A DNA stretch of 64,000 bases from Planctomycetota bacterium (lineage in GTDB: Bacteria; Planctomycetota; UBA1135; GCA-002748355). Each line of letters opens with the position of its first letter. Position 1 is the stretch's first letter. The stretch lies in contig DROQ01000096.1 of the NCBI GenBank assembly GCA_011321845.1, positions 21,181 through 85,180 of the forward strand, read 5' to 3'. Under the pieces are notes generated by a model. The model did no database searches. It saw nothing but the letters and a program-made list of their open reading frames with translations, and had not been told where the DNA came from. Positions 56,569 to 64,000 of the stretch are shown here, piece by piece. The translations under genes were made by a program, and so were the position numbers.

Positions 56569-57503
56569 TTCAAATCCTTCAGATCGGGGATTTTAAAGGT
56601 CTTGGATTTGACTCCGGAGCGCCAGGAGAGGTAGTCCAACGCGGATTTGGCCGCCTTGGCCCAAGGCCCTGGGAGGTCTTTGCCATCCTCATCCTGCTCC
56701 GTGTCCACTTTAGCCACGATTTGAAGAACCTTTCGGGCCTCGTCCAGCCGCCCCAGGCTCTCAAGAATTCTGGCCCGAAGATAGTGCAAGCGGAGGGATC
56801 TCCGCTCTTTCTTCAGCGCCTTATCGACAAGGACCAGGGCGCTTCGGGGAAATCCCGCCTCCAGAAGCACCCGCAATCTCTTCTCCAATTTCTTCGTCGG
56901 TTCGATGGTCGCAATCAAGGGCCTTCCGGCAAGAAGAGGATCCATCGCCATGGGCAAGGGAAGAAATGGAACCATTTGTTTTTTCACCTCTACGGGCAAC
57001 CGAACCAGGTCCAACGAATGATCCACAGCGCCACTGACTGGATCCCGTAGCTCATTCGGCCCATGTTTCTTCGGGCTGGCCAAGGAATGCTCCGGTCTAC
57101 CACCCGTTTTCCCTTTCTTCCTGCCACCACTCGAACCTTTTTTCGGAGCAATCCCCGAGGGCGCAGCATAGGGAGTTGTCTCCCGCATAAAGACGCCCCT
57201 CTTTAGGGCGAGAAGTCTCTGTTGCAATTTCGTGGTATGCGAAGCCTCCTTATCCATCATGGATTGAAACTCCTCCCGGGAAATCCCTTCGAGAGGCCTG
57301 GAAAAAACCAGGAACTCCTCCTCGGAGATAGGGAGAAGGAGGTTGCGCCGTACCCGCAACCGAATCAACCGATCCATTGCATCCCTTTTCTTCGCCAATT
57401 CCTCTTTGAGGCTCTCCAGGGTACTTTTCGTATCCTTTTGAGCCTTTTCGCCCGCCCCCTGGAGGACGATCCCAAAAAGCAATAGGAATGGAAGCATCGT
57501 CAT
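56562..57503 (-). CDS. Secreted/periplasmic helical-repeat protein of the signalling operon
   Basis: A 313-residue protein with an N-terminal signal-like helix (LPFLLLFGIVLQGAG). The first ~100 residues are coiled-coil-like; the middle has a basic, Gly/Lys-rich linker (KKGSSGGRKKGKTGG); the C-terminal ~120 residues are TPR-like (SALVLVDKALKKERRSLRLHYLRARILESLG). No known family recognised. Overlaps the next gene upstream (ATGA, 57500-57503) and the kinase downstream. Confidence 0.75.
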   Translation of the reverse strand: MTMLPFLLLFGIVLQGAGEKAQKDTKSTLESLKEELAKKRDAMDRLIRLRVRRNLLLPISEEEFLVFSRPLEGISREEFQSMMDKEASHTTKLQQRLLALKRGVFMRETTPYAAPSGIAPKKGSSGGRKKGKTGGRPEHSLASPKKHGPNELRDPVSGAVDHSLDLVRLPVEVKKQMVPFLPLPMAMDPLLAGRPLIATIEPTKKLEKRLRVLLEAGFPRSALVLVDKALKKERRSLRLHYLRARILESLGRLDEARKVLQIVAKVDTEQDEDGKDLPGPWAKAAKSALDYLSWRSGVKSKTFKIPDLKDLKW

Positions 57504-59170
57504 TGGACCCTCCCACTGAAAGCTGCCGCCGCTTCCCTTTTGCGCCCTAAGGCTAAATAAGCATCGCCCGCGATATCAGAGAACTGCGCCTGGATGTCTT
57601 TGTCCCTGGTAAGGGGCGCAAAGCGACGGACGAGGGCTACAACCCGGGCATAATTTTTCTGGAGAGCTTCGGCGCGAACATATAGGGATCGAGCTCTGTC
57701 TCCTATCTTGGATTTCTTTCCCAACAATGGCGTCACAAGGGCTTTTACCTTTTCAGCCTGCCGGTTGTTCAACAGTTCTTCACCCAAAAAGAGAGTTAAC
57801 TCGGGAACCTTGTTTGCCCCGACTTTCTGGATCTGGGCCAGAAGCCTCCTGAAGGCATCATCCCTTTTCCCAAGAGACAGCAGGAGACGAGCCTCGAAGA
57901 CTTCGGCGGCAAATTTCTCAGATGGCAGGAGATCCTTAGCTGCGGCGGCATTCCTCACGGCAAACAGGGCTTGGAGTGGATCTTCCATCACATATTCCGC
58001 CTTCGCCATTGCGAGCCAGGCCGCGGGAACACGCGAATCTGAAGGAGCCTTCCTGACAAACTGCCAGAGCTTGACTTCACCACGCTCCACATCCTCGGAG
58101 CTTCCCGCCTCGATATCCGAATACCCCGAAAGGAATTGAAAGGAGAGCCAAAGCTCATTTCGAAGAAAGATGGGATCGATAAGCTGCTCGAGTTGGATCA
58201 TTTTGGAACGTACCTGGTCAGGCCTTCCTCTGAGACGATGCCCCTCGGCAACCCAAATCAAAAGCTCGGGGTACGTTTTCCTATCCTGGAATCCATCCAA
58301 GAACAGCTCGAGGCGATGTACCATCTCGTCCAATCGGAGGATGGCATCACTCTTCCGATGGCTTTTGAAAAGCTGCCTCGCCTTCTGCACATAGGCCTTG
58401 GCCATCAGAACAGCGGCCTTCGCTCCAATCTCGAGATCCTTCCAGGTTGACATGACCTGTCGGCTCCGGTCGATGCAAGCCTGGTACTGTCCCAGCTCGA
58501 AATAGCAAAGGGCTTCCTTGTAGAGGGCCTGTGGGACGAAGGGGTGATCGGGAGACAATTTCGCGAATTCCTTGAATTCCTTGGCTGCGGGAAGGAATTG
58601 TTTGGATTCCATGAGCAACAAGGCCATGTCGATGTGAACCCTTGCTTCGGCACTGGAGGTTTCTTTATTGATCCGGAGCTTGGAAGTCATGAGATTCCGG
58701 TACCAACGCAGGCTCCAATGCCTGAGACGCCTTCTCCCCGCCTCCGTGGCTGGGGAGGGAGGGCTGACCACCGTTGCGACTAAGGGTCCGAGTCCTTTCG
58801 TCCCCATGGGTGGAGAGAGCCTCTCTGTAACAAGATCCAAACCGGCGGCGACAGAGATCAACTCGGCGACGGATACGGCCTCCTGCGTATCGAAGCTCAA
58901 GGTCACAGATTCTTTTTCGAGGATGGTCCTCAGCTCTCCCAGCTCCAGGTTGAGCCGAAAAGCCCCAAGGATCTCCAACTCCCGGAGAGCGCTCCAGGCG
59001 GTTACACCGGAGCGGTTGGCGCTCACGAACAGGCGTGTCCCCACCTTTTTCTCGAACTTGAAGATCCTGTCGGGATCCATCGACTTTTGCTCCAGGCCCA
59101 GGGGCTTGGAGCTTCCCCCTCCTCCCTGAAGGGAAAAGAGTAGAGGCAAGAAAAGAACCATTGCTTTCAT
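57500..59170 (-). CDS. Secreted TPR protein of the signalling operon
   Basis: A 556-residue exported protein: signal peptide at 3-15 (LFLPLLFSLQ). Residues ~25-150 include a domain with LRELEILGAFRLNLELGEL that may be an STN/secretin-like or helical cap. The rest is TPR-like (AAKEFKEFAKLSPDHPFVPQALYKEALCYFELGQYQACID, in parts), like outer-membrane assembly scaffolds. ATG 59170 overlaps the membrane TPR gene (ATGA). No direct family; likely interacts with the other two envelope proteins here. Confidence 0.8.
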   Translation of the reverse strand: MKAMVLFLPLLFSLQGGGGSSKPLGLEQKSMDPDRIFKFEKKVGTRLFVSANRSGVTAWSALRELEILGAFRLNLELGELRTILEKESVTLSFDTQEAVSVAELISVAAGLDLVTERLSPPMGTKGLGPLVATVVSPPSPATEAGRRRLRHWSLRWYRNLMTSKLRINKETSSAEARVHIDMALLLMESKQFLPAAKEFKEFAKLSPDHPFVPQALYKEALCYFELGQYQACIDRSRQVMSTWKDLEIGAKAAVLMAKAYVQKARQLFKSHRKSDAILRLDEMVHRLELFLDGFQDRKTYPELLIWVAEGHRLRGRPDQVRSKMIQLEQLIDPIFLRNELWLSFQFLSGYSDIEAGSSEDVERGEVKLWQFVRKAPSDSRVPAAWLAMAKAEYVMEDPLQALFAVRNAAAAKDLLPSEKFAAEVFEARLLLSLGKRDDAFRRLLAQIQKVGANKVPELTLFLGEELLNNRQAEKVKALVTPLLGKKSKIGDRARSLYVRAEALQKNYARVVALVRRFAPLTRDKDIQAQFSDIAGDAYLALGRKREAAAAFSGRVQ

Positions 59171-60057
59171 TTCTTCCCTCCAACGGATCCTTCCCTGGCT
59201 TCGCTTTTCGGACTGGATGGGGCGTTTTCGGGGATTTCCCGGGCTTCGTTCCTGTAACCATCCGCCAAGCGGAGATAAGCCAAGGGGATCTTCTCTTTGA
59301 GGCTCTTGGACATCTGGCTCTGCTGTAACAAGAACCGGGCAAGGTACCGCCGAGACTCTTCGTAATCCCGGACCGCATAGGCCTCTTCCGCCAAACGCCA
59401 AAGATCCGCGGGACCCAGAGCTTTTAATGTCCCCTTTTGAGCCAGGGCGAGGTACCGCCTCATTTCATCAAATCTCCCCGCCAGGCCGCAAAAGTGGGAG
59501 AGCTGGAGTTGGACCGTGCGGCGGACGGCTTCCTCCATGTTGGGCTCTTCCTTGAGAAGCCTCTGCAGATAGAGGATGGCTTGCGAGAGATTTCCCTTTT
59601 CCGATTCTTTCCAGGCCGCCTCCCAATACCTTGACCTTGGAATCGGGGGTTTCTTTTGCTCGGGGAGGACACCACCCTTCATGGCCTCGATACGTTTCCT
59701 GATCGCTGGAGGTAAAACCCCCGGCCTGTCCGCCCCCTCCTTCTTGGGATACTCCACCTTGGGAGGAGTTTTCTTCGGTTCCGGACCAAGACCGGGAATC
59801 GGAACAAGCCCCAAGACCGTCATCATGAGGAGATTGGCCAAAAGAACCATTGCAATCGCCCAATCCACCTTCGAGAAGCTCGCCAAGCGGGAAGGACCTT
59901 TGCGGCCTTTTTTACCTCCTTTTTTCTTCTTGCCCTTTGTCTCCCTGGACTCTTCGATGGCGGCATCCTTGAGAGCTTCACCCAGGTCTTCGTTGCCAGG
60001 ATCCAGGTTGATCCCATCTACATGGATTTCGGGAGAGTCGGAAGGCTTTTCGGTCAT
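59167..60057 (-). CDS. Single-pass membrane TPR-like protein of the signalling operon
   Basis: A 296-residue protein. A ~60-residue cytoplasmic part with a basic run (KGKKKKGGKKGRKG) precedes one membrane helix (~68-88, AIAMVLLANLLMMTVLGLV). The outside part has a Pro-rich linker and TPR-like helices (AAWKESEKGNLSQAILYLQRLLKEEPN, in part). It overlaps the response-regulator gene by 4 bases and the secreted TPR gene by 4 bases. It could connect cytoplasmic regulators to the periplasmic repeat proteins; this is inference from topology and gene order. Confidence 0.8.
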   Translation of the reverse strand: MTEKPSDSPEIHVDGINLDPGNEDLGEALKDAAIEESRETKGKKKKGGKKGRKGPSRLASFSKVDWAIAMVLLANLLMMTVLGLVPIPGLGPEPKKTPPKVEYPKKEGADRPGVLPPAIRKRIEAMKGGVLPEQKKPPIPRSRYWEAAWKESEKGNLSQAILYLQRLLKEEPNMEEAVRRTVQLQLSHFCGLAGRFDEMRRYLALAQKGTLKALGPADLWRLAEEAYAVRDYEESRRYLARFLLQQSQMSKSLKEKIPLAYLRLADGYRNEAREIPENAPSSPKSEAREGSVGGKK

Positions 60058-60989
60058 TGCTCCATCTCCCCAAGGCCTTCGGTGTTTGTCCAGAGCAAAC
60101 GGCTCAGGGTGGATTTCTCATGGCTTCCGATTGCCATCCGCTCCCTTCGCAACACTTCCAAACCGAATCGCAGCCAACTCGGTTTACGGGGAAGCCATTC
60201 TTCACTCTTCTGTTCATAGGATCGGAAAATGCCTTCCCAGGTATGGAATTTCTGGGGGAGAAACGGCTTTTCCTCGGATTCGACAAAGGCAAAAGCCGCC
60301 TTCCGGAAGACCCGTAGCTGAACTCCCGTGAGAACCCCTCTTTGATCACGGACCAGCCATAGATCCGAGCCTGGAAATGGGTCTTCTACAGCCGCCCTTG
60401 GGAGACTCTCTTTTTCGGAATGGAGTTCCAACTCCATTGCAACGACTTCATCGCTGACCTCGATCCTCCCAAGAGCTCCATGGAGAAGCGAAGGAAAAAG
60501 GGCACAAAGGCAATGGTCCCTTTCGCTCGGTGAAAGATCATGCTCCTTCAAGCGGTCCTCGGCATTCTGAAAGGGATCTTCAGACCCTTGGCTCATTCCG
60601 GAACTCTTCGTGTTTCCATGCTGGTTCTCCGAGGAATTCAGCAGGCCTTCCTTTTCCCGGATCCATGCCAGCAATTTCCCCGGAGCGATCGGTTTGGGGA
60701 GAAAGAAGACCCGGTCCGAATCCTCAAGCGATCCCAAGGGAGGAGCCTCCCTGGCGCTAAGGAGCAGACTCAAGCCACTCTCCGATTGATGGAACTGGCG
60801 GCACAGATCCAATCCCTGGCCTCCAGGGAGGTTCTGGTCCGTAATCAGAAGAGACCAGCCTCCTTCCTCCAGCATTGCCGAAGCCGGCGCAAAATCATGT
60901 GCTTCCTGGACATCCAAACCATGGAGCCGAAGGAAGGCGGAGAGGGCACCTGCGATTCCAGGCTCATCATCAACGAGCAAGATTCGCAT
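60054..60989 (-). CDS. Response regulator with unassigned C-terminal output domain
   Basis: A 311-residue regulator. The receiver (residues 1-115) has D7/D8, phospho-acceptor D51 (LLITDQNLPGG), S78 and K99 (LPKP). A Ser/Asn/Gln-rich linker (~115-150) leads to ~160 residues (LFPSLLHGALGRIEVSDEVVAMELELHSE and on) that match no domain I know: no HTH, GGDEF, EAL, HD-GYP or AAA+ motif. The start ATG 60989 lies 1 base after the stop of the upstream kinase, so that kinase is the probable phosphodonor. Confidence 0.82.
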   Translation of the reverse strand: MRILLVDDEPGIAGALSAFLRLHGLDVQEAHDFAPASAMLEEGGWSLLITDQNLPGGQGLDLCRQFHQSESGLSLLLSAREAPPLGSLEDSDRVFFLPKPIAPGKLLAWIREKEGLLNSSENQHGNTKSSGMSQGSEDPFQNAEDRLKEHDLSPSERDHCLCALFPSLLHGALGRIEVSDEVVAMELELHSEKESLPRAAVEDPFPGSDLWLVRDQRGVLTGVQLRVFRKAAFAFVESEEKPFLPQKFHTWEGIFRSYEQKSEEWLPRKPSWLRFGLEVLRRERMAIGSHEKSTLSRLLWTNTEGLGEMEQ

Positions 60990-60990
60990 C

Positions 60991-61641
60991 TCAATTCTCC
61001 TGGGACTTTGGGACCCGAATCTGAAAACAGGCCCCCCCCAAGGAGCTAGGGGCGGGAACGACCGTTCCACCATGGGCCTCGACCACCTTTTTCACAAAAG
61101 GAAGCCCAAGACCTGAACTGTTCGTCCCGGTAATGAAGGGTTCGAACATCCGCTCCATCAAATCTTCCGGGAGACCCGGGCCCCCATCTTCGACTTGGAG
61201 AAGAAATTCCTCTTCCCCGCCTTCGAAACGCAGTCGCAGCGTCCCTTCCCCCTGCATCGCACGCGCAGCATTTTCGCAGAGGTTGGCGACGGCCCTTTGG
61301 AACAGCGGCTCGTCCACTGGAACCTGCGACTCCCCCACAACCTCCACTTCCACCTCGAGGCCCGGATGGGAGGCCTGGGTTCTCTGCGCGAGGCTTCGAA
61401 CAAGCCCAGGTAAATCATAAAACTTCGCAGTAACCTTTCCGGCGGTGGCAAAGTCCAGACAGGATTTCAGGAGATCTCGTATCCGGACCATCTCCTTTTC
61501 CGCCTGCTGGAGAAAGGGAGTTCGAGGATCCCCCTCGTCGGAAAGCTCGCGGACAACAGCAAGATTGGTGGTCGCCGAGGCAAGCGGGTTTCGAAGCTCA
61601 TGGGCGATCATGCCCGCAAAATGTTCGAGTGTGCCGTTCAT
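60991..61641 (-). CDS. Small soluble histidine kinase
   Basis: A 216-residue minimal kinase. After only 13 residues comes the phospho-His H14 in GMIAHELRNPLASA; then the ATPase domain with NLCENAARAMQ, DGGPGLP and SGLGLPFVKKVVEAHGG. There is no sensor domain or membrane helix, so input must come from a partner. It is sandwiched between a sigma-54 activator (stop at 61652) and a response regulator (start 60989), and may phosphorylate both. Confidence 0.9.
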   Translation of the reverse strand: MNGTLEHFAGMIAHELRNPLASATTNLAVVRELSDEGDPRTPFLQQAEKEMVRIRDLLKSCLDFATAGKVTAKFYDLPGLVRSLAQRTQASHPGLEVEVEVVGESQVPVDEPLFQRAVANLCENAARAMQGEGTLRLRFEGGEEEFLLQVEDGGPGLPEDLMERMFEPFITGTNSSGLGLPFVKKVVEAHGGTVVPAPSSLGGACFQIRVPKSQEN

Positions 61642-61651
61642 CGGAACCTCT

Positions 61652-63076
61652 CTAAACCCCCAAAGGGTTTCGCATCGGGCGTTTTCCCAATTTGTGAAGT
61701 TTGATTTTGTTGTAGAGAGTTGTCCGGTTGATTCCCAACTTGTCGGCGGCTCTCGAAATGTTCCAACCCATCTCATCCAAAACCCGCTCAATGAGGATAC
61801 GCTCCATCGATTTGAGGGAACGATCATCGCGCGGAAGCTCCAAAGCCTCGGTTGGAATCACATCGCCCCCACCGGGAAGCCCCCCATGCCAGTGCGGGAG
61901 ATGCTCATCTCCGATCAATCCAAAGGGGCAAAGGATTGCTGCATGCTCGACCGCGTTTTTGAGTTCACGAACATTCCCCGGCCAGGTGTACTCCACGAGG
62001 TCTTCCATTGCATCCTCGGTAAACCCTGTCAGGGCCTTGCCCATCTGCTTCCCGAAAAAGTCCAAGAAATAGTGCGCGAGAAGGGGAATGTCCTCCGGGC
62101 GCTCCCTCAAGGGTGGCGTCCGAATGGAGATCACGTGAAGCCTGTAATAGAGATCCTCACGGAACTTCCCTTCCTGGACCAATTGGGCAAGATTCCGGTT
62201 TGTGGCCGCAATGATCCGGACTCTCGACGGGTGATCTTTGACCCCACCCACCTTCCTATAGGACTTTTCCTGCAACACTCGGAGCAGCTTGGCTTGGAGA
62301 TTCATCGGTAGTTCACCGATCTCATCCAGGAGCAGACTCCCTCCGGAAGCGGCAGCAAACAAACCATCCTTGCCTTCCTTGGTCGCCCCGGTGAATGCTC
62401 CGGCCTCATACCCGAAAAGCTCGGCCTCAAGGAGATTCTCGGTCAATGCTGCACAATTGATTCCGACAAAAGGCCCTTGGCTTCGGGCCGAATTCTCATG
62501 AATGCAGCGGGCGACCAGCTCCTTGCCGGTACCACTCTCGCCCTCGATCAGGATCGTTGTATCCGGAGCCTGGGCGACCTGGTGGATACGCTGTAGGGTT
62601 TGCCGGATGGAGTCGCTCTGTCCGACCAGTTCGGTCGAGGTCAACTCCCGAACACGCCCCTTGAGATTGTCGACTTGCCCCTTTAAGCGGCGTGTCTCCA
62701 AGCATCGGGTCGCAACGCCGATCAGTCGATCGGGATCGAAGGGTTTCTCCAGGACATCGAAAGCGCCCTTGCGCATGGCCTCGACTGTGGATCCAACGGT
62801 TCCATGGCCGGTAAGAATCACAACCTCCGGAGGGTTGCTCCCCTTCCTCAATGGGACGATCCCATCCAAGCCATTGGAACCTGGAAGCCGGATATCCAGG
62901 AAAACCAAATCAAAGGAATGGGACTCGTTGCGTCTGACAGCGTCTTCAAGGTCGCCAGACCCTTCCACCCAAAAACCTTTTTGGGAGAGAAGAGCCTTGA
63001 GGCCCTCTCGGATTCCCTCTTCGTCGTCCACAACAAGAATACGAGGAGGATGCATCTGGGGAAGGAGGTCGGTCAT
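61652..63076 (-). CDS. NtrC-type sigma-54-dependent response regulator (first gene of the signalling operon)
   Basis: A 474-residue activator. The start ATG 63076 has GGAAGG 7 bases upstream; an in-frame ATG at 63091 has no ribosome site. Receiver: D17/D18 and D61 (LVFLDIRLPG). AAA+: Walker A GESGTGKE at 179-186, GAFTGA at 226-231 and LLLDEIGEL. The C-terminus has a Fis-type HTH (ISRAADKLGINRTTLYNKI). With the FlrC-like protein at 54003 this gives two sigma-54 activators in one transcript, and the intervening genes suggest separate inputs. Confidence 0.95.
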   Translation of the reverse strand: MTDLLPQMHPPRILVVDDEEGIREGLKALLSQKGFWVEGSGDLEDAVRRNESHSFDLVFLDIRLPGSNGLDGIVPLRKGSNPPEVVILTGHGTVGSTVEAMRKGAFDVLEKPFDPDRLIGVATRCLETRRLKGQVDNLKGRVRELTSTELVGQSDSIRQTLQRIHQVAQAPDTTILIEGESGTGKELVARCIHENSARSQGPFVGINCAALTENLLEAELFGYEAGAFTGATKEGKDGLFAAASGGSLLLDEIGELPMNLQAKLLRVLQEKSYRKVGGVKDHPSRVRIIAATNRNLAQLVQEGKFREDLYYRLHVISIRTPPLRERPEDIPLLAHYFLDFFGKQMGKALTGFTEDAMEDLVEYTWPGNVRELKNAVEHAAILCPFGLIGDEHLPHWHGGLPGGGDVIPTEALELPRDDRSLKSMERILIERVLDEMGWNISRAADKLGINRTTLYNKIKLHKLGKRPMRNPLGV

Positions 63077-63397
63077 TCGTAGGCCTTCCATTTGATAATT
63101 GATAATGAGGGAAAGGTGAACAGGGCATCACTGCCCCCTGACACCGCAGTTTCGGCAAAATAGGCAAAGGACTTGAGGAACAATCTTCCTGGTCCCCCCT
63201 GAAAAGCGTTGCATGAGCCCCCATCTCCAGGCTTTGCCGAGGTGGAATTGGGCGAAGGACCCGGATCTTTTCGATGGGATGGGATTTTTCTTAAAGTTCC
63301 AAAGCGCGGACTTCCGATCCTGGAAAAAACTTCCTCGAACCCAGCTTGTGAGCCTGGGTCCGATCACAACGCTCGGTTGAGCTTTTGGAGAGTTCCA
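63077..63397. other. 321-base divergent region between the signalling operon and flagellin
   Basis: No coding feature is supported here. It contains the flagellin promoter, a small stem (ACCCAG at 63339-63344 with CTGGGT at 63354-63359, 9-base loop) in the predicted flagellin leader, and A/T-rich sequence at 63092-63118 next to the sigma-54 activator. No clear sigma-54 -24/-12 element was found on either strand. Confidence 0.5.
63292..63320 (+). promoter_or_regulatory. Sigma-28 (FliA)-type promoter of the flagellin gene
   Basis: -35 TAAAGTTC (63292-63299), 13-base gap, -10 TCCGATCC (63313-63320). The -35 matches 7 of 8 FliA-consensus bases and the -10 holds the CCGAT core. The spacing equals that of the flgB promoter. 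The predicted leader to the ATG is about 70 bases and includes the stem at 63339-63359. Confidence 0.55.
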
Positions 63398-64000
63398 ATG
63401 GGTTTAAGAGTCAATACCAACATCGCATCCTTGAACGCGCAGCGAAACCTCGAGGGGATCACCGCCCGGCTGAACACAAACTACCGGCGCCTCTCAACCG
63501 GCCTTCGCATCACGACCGCGGCGGACGACGCAGCGGGCCTGGCCATCTCCGAAAGGTTGCGGGCACAAATTCGTTCCATCCAACAAGCGAAGAGAAACGC
63601 GAATGACGGCATCTCTCTCGTCCAGACGACGGAGGGGGCGCTGAACGAAGTCTCCTCCATCATGATTCGTATGCGCGAGCTTGCGATCCAAGCCAACAAC
63701 GGATCCGTCAGCTCCTCGGACCGAAAAACCCTCAACGAGGAGTTCTCGGCCTTGATCAGCGAGGTGGACCGCATCGCCAAGAGCACGCGATTCAACCAGA
63801 TCTCTCTCCTCGATGGGAGCGCGACAAACCTGCAGTTCCAGGTCGGGTTCGGGACAACGGGAGGTGTTGACACCATTCTCGTGAGCCTCTCACCAGCCCT
63901 CTCGACTTCCCTGGGGTTGAACGGGTTGAGCATCAACTCCTCCGGCAGCCCCTCAGCCTCGATCGCAGCCATCGATACTGCCATCGACACGATTTCGAGC
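63398..64000 (+). CDS. fliC: Flagellin (3' end outside window)
   Basis: The filament subunit; 201 codons are visible and the frame stays open to the edge. The D0/D1 domains are classic: GLRVNTNIASLNAQRNL at the N-terminus, then RLSTGLRITTAADDAAGLAISERL, the NDGISLVQTTEGALNEV block and IRMRELAIQANNG. The start ATG 63398 follows GGAGAG with good spacing. The variable region begins near the right edge. It diverges from the signalling operon and is preceded by a sigma-28-type promoter, as expected for a late flagellar gene. Confidence 0.97.
   Translation, partial: MGLRVNTNIASLNAQRNLEGITARLNTNYRRLSTGLRITTAADDAAGLAISERLRAQIRSIQQAKRNANDGISLVQTTEGALNEVSSIMIRMRELAIQANNGSVSSSDRKTLNEEFSALISEVDRIAKSTRFNQISLLDGSATNLQFQVGFGTTGGVDTILVSLSPALSTSLGLNGLSINSSGSPSASIAAIDTAIDTISS

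Noticed and set aside
63077-63397. Sigma-54 promoter upstream of flagellin
   Set aside because: GG and GC pairs were found only at wrong spacing (about 19 bases).

Overview
The window looks like chromosome from a high-GC (impression, not computed), motile, diderm bacterium with a respiratory cytochrome chain, most plausibly a planctomycete or close relative. The clues are an ECF sigma factor divergently paired with a large Ser/Thr kinase carrying TPRs, a formylglycine-generating-enzyme-like secreted protein, a surface protein built of ELWxSDGT repeats, several secreted proteins without obvious relatives, KDO synthesis (an outer membrane) and flagella. No rRNA, tRNA, CRISPR array, insertion sequence or prophage was seen. 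Genes are dense and many neighbours overlap by ATGA/GTGA, so operons can be read directly.

Left part (1-22107). A partial repeat protein and a secreted protein face a four-gene, translationally coupled minus-strand operon: RluD-like pseudouridine synthase, SAM methyltransferase, CDF metal transporter, hemB. Next come a response regulator with an HD-GYP domain (c-di-GMP hydrolysis), a secreted FGE-fold protein with a long lysine-rich tract, the kinase/ECF pair, an exported protein, a 501-base spacer with a 75-bp tandem repeat, and a minus-strand envelope operon (YegS-like lipid kinase, kdsA, DprE1-like FAD oxidase, RmlD-like reductase) that diverges from an SDR gene across a GGGTGTCCC repeat cluster.

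Middle (22337-42459). A respiratory operon encodes a Rieske protein and a cytochrome b fused to cytochrome c, flanked by two paralogous cytochrome-P460-like mono-heme proteins. After a PstS-like anchored protein follows a self-contained TetR-controlled RND efflux operon (regulator, outer-membrane factor, adaptor, pump) that ends at strong hairpins. Then come a secreted GH113-like glycosidase, AddB- and AddA-like recombination nuclease/helicase, an HTH-EIIA(Ntr) fusion and a secreted protein of unknown role.

Right part (42520-64000). This is a motility island, almost all on the minus strand. A basal-body/motor operon runs flgB-flgC-fliE-fliF-fliG-fliH-fliI-fliJ-motE-motA-motB-motB2-fliL-fliM-fliN. 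Upstream of it, separated by a terminator-like hairpin and a sigma-28-type promoter, lies a compact eight-gene signalling operon: two NtrC-type sigma-54 activators, two soluble histidine kinases, a response regulator with an unassigned output domain, and three overlapping envelope/TPR proteins. A divergent flagellin gene with a matching sigma-28-type promoter runs off the right edge. The hook/rod-cap genes and the FliOPQR/FlhAB export gate are not in this window.

Product names rest on motifs and domain order read by eye; no database search was run.
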